A stretch of 64,000 bases of DNA from Solirubrobacterales bacterium. Lineage in GTDB: Bacteria > Actinomycetota > Thermoleophilia > Solirubrobacterales > 70-9. The DNA is taken from positions 141,528-205,527 of the forward strand of contig JAMLGI010000002.1 of the NCBI GenBank assembly GCA_023958085.1, in the 5' to 3' direction. A program made the position numbers and the translations under genes. The notes under the pieces were generated by a model. The model was not told the origin of the DNA. It searched no databases and saw only the letters and a program-made list of their open reading frames with translations. Positions 60,844 through 64,000 of the stretch are shown here, piece after piece; within the stretch, counting starts at the first letter, position 1, and the number at the start of each line of letters is the position of its first letter.

Positions 60844-61803
60844 TCAGGCGCCACCGGCGATCGCCTCGAGGCGCTGGAGTCGGGCGTTGACCCGTTTGAC
60901 CACCGGCCGGACCAGGGGCTCGCCCGTCCTCACTGCGCCCACCACCGCTGCTCCGGCCAGCAGGTCGGTCACGTAGTGCTCACCGAGATAGACCAGCGCG
61001 AACCCGAGTGATCCGGCATAGCCCCAGCCCAGCACCTTCTCGGTTCGCCCGCCGGCGTCGCTGAGCAGGATCGCCGCCATCAGGGCGGTCGCGAAGTGAA
61101 GCGACGGCATCGCGGCCCAGGGGTTCGAGGCGAGCAGCCCGAACGCCCGGGTCCAGACCGGGCCCCAGATCCGCTCACCGAACTCGATCATCACCCGTCT
61201 GACCTCCTCCTCCGTATATCCGTTCTCGGATGCCCACCACGGGGGGGCGGTCGGGACCAGGAAGTAGGCCGCACAGCCGATGTCGAACACCGCTGCCATC
61301 TGACGGGCGGACTGGGGGAAACGATCGTTGTGACGAATCAGGATCCAGATCAGGACGAGGTACGGCTGGGCGAACCAGAACCAGTGGGTCCAGGCCGAGA
61401 AGCGCGTCAGGACCTGACCGAAGGGACCGTCGTGAAGGGCCCGCTGCAGTCGCACGTTGGGCAGTCGGCCCCGTCCGATCTTTCGGTCGATCCGCACCGG
61501 ATACTCGATTTTCAGCCGCTCGCGCAGGCGATCCGGATCGTCGTACGGCAGCTCGTGACTGACCGCGAAGGCCCACATCTGGCCGGCAAACAGGGCCACG
61601 TCCCTGCCGCGGCTGCGCGGCCAGAGAACCGCGATCGCGGCCGGGGCCGCCACCGTCGAGGCGACCGTGACCGCTGCCGGGATGCGGAGTTGACGGCGGA
61701 CGTGAGGAACCACGACCGCCGCGGCCAGCGCCACGAAGGCGCCGCCCCGGATCATGCCGCGACGGCCGGGCGCGCGGGGCCGGAAATTCCTGGGCAGTCT
61801 CAT
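60844..61803 (-). CDS. PAP2-superfamily membrane phosphatase
   Basis: I use the ATG at 61803 (MRLPRNFRPRAPG). The 319-residue protein has about five or six helices with NPWAAMPSLHFATALMAAILL and LVYLGEHYVTDLLAGAAVV, the PSxHF and His-x3-Asp motifs of Aur1/Ipt1-like PAP2 enzymes that act on lipid phosphates. It is 10 bp upstream of the LPG-synthase-like gene. Confidence 0.88.
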   Translation of the reverse strand: MRLPRNFRPRAPGRRGMIRGGAFVALAAAVVVPHVRRQLRIPAAVTVASTVAAPAAIAVLWPRSRGRDVALFAGQMWAFAVSHELPYDDPDRLRERLKIEYPVRIDRKIGRGRLPNVRLQRALHDGPFGQVLTRFSAWTHWFWFAQPYLVLIWILIRHNDRFPQSARQMAAVFDIGCAAYFLVPTAPPWWASENGYTEEEVRRVMIEFGERIWGPVWTRAFGLLASNPWAAMPSLHFATALMAAILLSDAGGRTEKVLGWGYAGSLGFALVYLGEHYVTDLLAGAAVVGAVRTGEPLVRPVVKRVNARLQRLEAIAGGA

Positions 61804-61948
61804 CCGTTGCCGACAGAGTAGGCCACCCGCCAGCGGTGTGGCGGGCACTGTCGCCCCGTTCGCGGGAGGTCATCGGGAGGGGCACACAGAGCGCCCTCGC
61901 CGGACAGGACGCCCCGCATCCGCCGCTTCCGATTAGAATGGCCCCGCC

Positions 61949-62728
61949 TTGCTGCCTCGTTCAAGAAAATCCGTGTCTCTGCTCGCCGCGTTCGTCGTTT
62001 CGGTCCTGGGGATGGCCGCTACCGCCAGTCCGGCGATGGCCTGGTCGTTCAATCCCGAGGCCGGATCGCCCGGAATCGCAAACTTCAACGACCTCCACAC
62101 GATCCTCGCGCTGATCGTTGTTGTGGCCGTGGTCGGGATCAACCTCTGGCTGCTTCGAGCGGCTCGGGGACGGTCCGGCCGCAGCAACCAGGAGAGTCGG
62201 CCGGCGCCTCGGCAGGGTGCCGTTGTGGCCGCCCTCAGCCTGCTCGCGCTCTTCATCTTCGTCACCTCGGCGGCGCTCACCCACAAGGGCCGCGAGACTC
62301 CGGAAAGCACCGGTATCGTGGCCGAGCTCGAACAGGGTGAACAGCTTCCGATTCTGGCCACCGGCCAGCAGTGGCTGTGGCGCTTCAACTATCCGAACGG
62401 GGCTTTCAGCTACCGGCGGCTTGTCGTTCCGACCGGAGTCACCGTCGCGCTCCAGCTTCGCTCGATCGATGTGGTCCACGGGTGGAACGTCCCGTCCCTC
62501 ACCGGCAAGGCCCAGGCGGTTCCCGGCCGGACCAACACGATTCGGTTCCGCGCCGACAAGGAAGGGACCTACGATGGCCGCTCCTCGGTCCTCAGCGGGC
62601 AGGGCTACTCGACCATGGCGATCCAGGTAGATGCGGTCGCCCCCGCCCAGTACGACAGCTTCATCGAGCAACAGAAAACCGACATCCAGACAGCCCAGGA
62701 TGCGGTCGAACGCAGTTCCTCCAACTGA
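61949..62728 (+). CDS. cytochrome c oxidase subunit II-like protein lacking CuA ligands
   Basis: With a TTG start the 259-residue protein has a signal-like N-terminus, two further helices and a C-terminal cupredoxin domain: QWLWRFNYPNGAFSYRRLVVP, SIDVVHGWNVPSL, PGRTNTIRFRADKEGTYDG. The CuA site, normally GQCxELCGxGHxxM, reads GRSSVLSGQGYSTM: Ser212 and Ser216 replace both cysteines and Tyr220 replaces the second His; only His177 and Met223 remain. Loss of CuA is known in quinol oxidase CyoA, so quinol-type or non-redox function is possible. The gene is followed by a subunit I gene 10 bp later. Confidence 0.88.
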   Translation: MLPRSRKSVSLLAAFVVSVLGMAATASPAMAWSFNPEAGSPGIANFNDLHTILALIVVVAVVGINLWLLRAARGRSGRSNQESRPAPRQGAVVAALSLLALFIFVTSAALTHKGRETPESTGIVAELEQGEQLPILATGQQWLWRFNYPNGAFSYRRLVVPTGVTVALQLRSIDVVHGWNVPSLTGKAQAVPGRTNTIRFRADKEGTYDGRSSVLSGQGYSTMAIQVDAVAPAQYDSFIEQQKTDIQTAQDAVERSSSN

Positions 62729-62738
62729 CCAGGTTCCC

Positions 62739-64000
62739 ATGACCAGCCACCCAGCATCCTCCCAGCCCGTCCGCCCCGAAATCGCCGGCTCCGGCCCTGC
62801 CCGTCGCCGTCCCCGCTGGATCGAGATCGGAACCAGCGCCGACCACAAGGCGATCGGCCTGGTCCTGATCTCGGCCGCCATCGGATCGCTCTTCCTCGGG
62901 GCTTTCGAACTGCTGCTCACCCAGATCCAGCTTTCGGTCCCGGACAACGTCTTCCTCAGCGCGGTGACCTTCGACCGGCTGCTCAGCATCTACGGTGCCA
63001 CCGCGGTCTTCCTGATCCTGCTTCCCCTGATCCTCGGTCTCCTCTACTACGTGGTTCCGATGCAGATCGGCGCTCGTTCCACGGCGCTGCCCCGACTCGG
63101 CCAGATCGGTATGTGGCTGGTCATCTTCGGTGGATTCCTGCTCTACGGGTCGTTCCTGTTCACGCCGCCCGAGGCCGGGATCAATCCGCTGCCGCCCTTT
63201 TCCTCGGTCGACTTCACCCCCAACAACGGGGTTGACGTCTGGATCGGATCGACCGGGCTGCTCACTCTGGGCCTGCTGCTGATCTCGACCGACCTGCTGA
63301 CCACGGTCACCCGGCTGCGTGCCCCCGGCATGACCTGGCGGCGCGCTCCGATCTTCACCTGGGCCGGGCTGATCGTGCCGACCCTGTTCGTTGTCGTGGC
63401 CCCGGTCTTCCTCGCCGCGATCACGATGCTGATGTTCGACCGTCAGTACGGCAGCGGCTTCTTCGAGGGCTCCGAGGGTGGTTCGCCGATTCTCTGGCAG
63501 CACTTCAGCTACATCTTCTTCACTTCCGTCTACATGATCGCCGCGATCGGGGCCCTGGCCGCGATCGGGGAGATCATCCAGGCCTTCTCCGGTCGGCAGA
63601 TCCAGGGCCGCAATGCCGTGGTCGGCTCCCTGGCTGCGATCGCCGTGATCGGGCCGCTGGCCTGGACCCAGAACATGGTCACCACGCCGATTCCGATCGG
63701 CTGGAAGTACTACGGGATGATCATGGCTTTCGCCCTGATCGTGCCGTTCGGAGTGATCTTCTTCAACTACCTCGGCACCCTCGGGTCCGCCGACTTCCGG
63801 ATGCGGGCGCCGCTGCGCTTCGCACTGGGAGCACTCTCCCTGGCCTCGATCGGACTCGGCGCCGAGGTGATCCAGTCGGCGATCGGCACCGGCACCCTGC
63901 TCGCCGAGACGACCGACGCCTGGGCCGCTACCCACTTCACCCTGATCGGCTTCGCCGTGTTCGGCGGATTCGCCGCGATCAGCTACTGGTACCCCAAGAT
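62739..64000 (+). CDS. heme-copper oxidase subunit I-like protein lacking heme/CuB histidines (3' end outside window)
   Basis: The frame is open from the ATG to the window edge (420 codons). Homology to CoxA/CtaD is clear: TSADHKAIGL, PMQIGARSTALPRLGQIGMWL, FDRQYGSGFFEGSEGGSPILWQHFSYIFF, GEIIQAFSGRQIQG and WAATHFTLIGFAVFGGFAAISYWYPK. Yet the ligands are gone: Tyr85 where the helix II His of the HG motif should be, TSVYM (from residue 262) in place of HPEVY, Gln311-Asn312 in place of the His-His pair, and THFT where HFH should be (His399 kept, Thr401 instead of the second His). An oxidase reaction is therefore unlikely. It probably forms a complex with the upstream subunit II-like protein. Confidence 0.88.
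   Translation, partial: MTSHPASSQPVRPEIAGSGPARRRPRWIEIGTSADHKAIGLVLISAAIGSLFLGAFELLLTQIQLSVPDNVFLSAVTFDRLLSIYGATAVFLILLPLILGLLYYVVPMQIGARSTALPRLGQIGMWLVIFGGFLLYGSFLFTPPEAGINPLPPFSSVDFTPNNGVDVWIGSTGLLTLGLLLISTDLLTTVTRLRAPGMTWRRAPIFTWAGLIVPTLFVVVAPVFLAAITMLMFDRQYGSGFFEGSEGGSPILWQHFSYIFFTSVYMIAAIGALAAIGEIIQAFSGRQIQGRNAVVGSLAAIAVIGPLAWTQNMVTTPIPIGWKYYGMIMAFALIVPFGVIFFNYLGTLGSADFRMRAPLRFALGALSLASIGLGAEVIQSAIGTGTLLAETTDAWAATHFTLIGFAVFGGFAAISYWYPK

Overview
The window is high-GC DNA with short gaps, ATGA-type stop/start overlaps, many GTG/TTG starts and three tRNA genes. A NucS endonuclease, a CmtR-type metal sensor, a PduO-type cobalamin adenosyltransferase and several secreted or membrane families point to a GC-rich actinobacterium. 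The best guess is class Thermoleophilia (Solirubrobacterales-like), inferred from protein resemblance only.

Layout. 1-10.2 kb is ordinary chromosome: the tail of an MFS transporter, a flavin-dependent oxidoreductase, NucS, a large secreted protein, an OmpR/HisKA two-component pair, a lipoprotein, a TMEM175-like channel and a PhnB-like VOC protein. 10.26-32.73 kb is a genomic island. It is bracketed by a 46-bp direct repeat (44/46 identical) that is the 3' half of tRNA-His; the complete tRNA-His lies at the right end and the displaced 3' half at the left. No integrase was recognised, and the left part holds an IS3 transposase remnant fused to a 5'-truncated arsJ. The cargo is (i) a JAB/MPN peptidase plus a PD-(D/E)XK-like DUF6602 protein, (ii) two metal P-type ATPases with CadC- and CmtR-type sensors, (iii) an envelope thiol-redox set (DsbA, VKOR, CcdA, two thioredoxin-like lipoproteins, a cupredoxin, a polytopic membrane protein), (iv) two M23 proteins, and (v) a BlaI repressor with an M56 sensor protease. 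Four 17-bp BlaI-like operators stand in front of four transcription units, so the island looks like one regulon.

32.7-61.8 kb is again chromosomal: a PabB-PabC fusion, EamA exporter, tRNA-Arg, a GT-C-like membrane protein, MsrA, a compact molybdenum-cofactor cluster (moeA-moaC-DUF6457-moaD converging on moaA-moaE-mog, with three tandem hairpins at the junction), tRNA-Pro, an HTH protein, an epimerase, a bile-acid:Na symporter-like protein, an FMO-like flavoprotein, DUF1015, an AI-2E family permease, a cobalamin adenosyltransferase with OsmC/SDR/NUDIX genes, a short UvrA paralogue, an AraC-VOC pair, a rhodanese, a class IV aminotransferase, thioredoxin reductase, and LPG-synthase-like and PAP2 membrane proteins.

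61.9-64 kb is the most unusual stretch. Subunits II and I of a heme-copper-oxidase-like complex are adjacent, but subunit II lacks the CuA ligands and subunit I lacks nearly all histidines that normally bind heme and CuB, although the fold signatures are kept. This could be a non-respiratory or non-catalytic oxidase-derived complex; it continues past the window edge.
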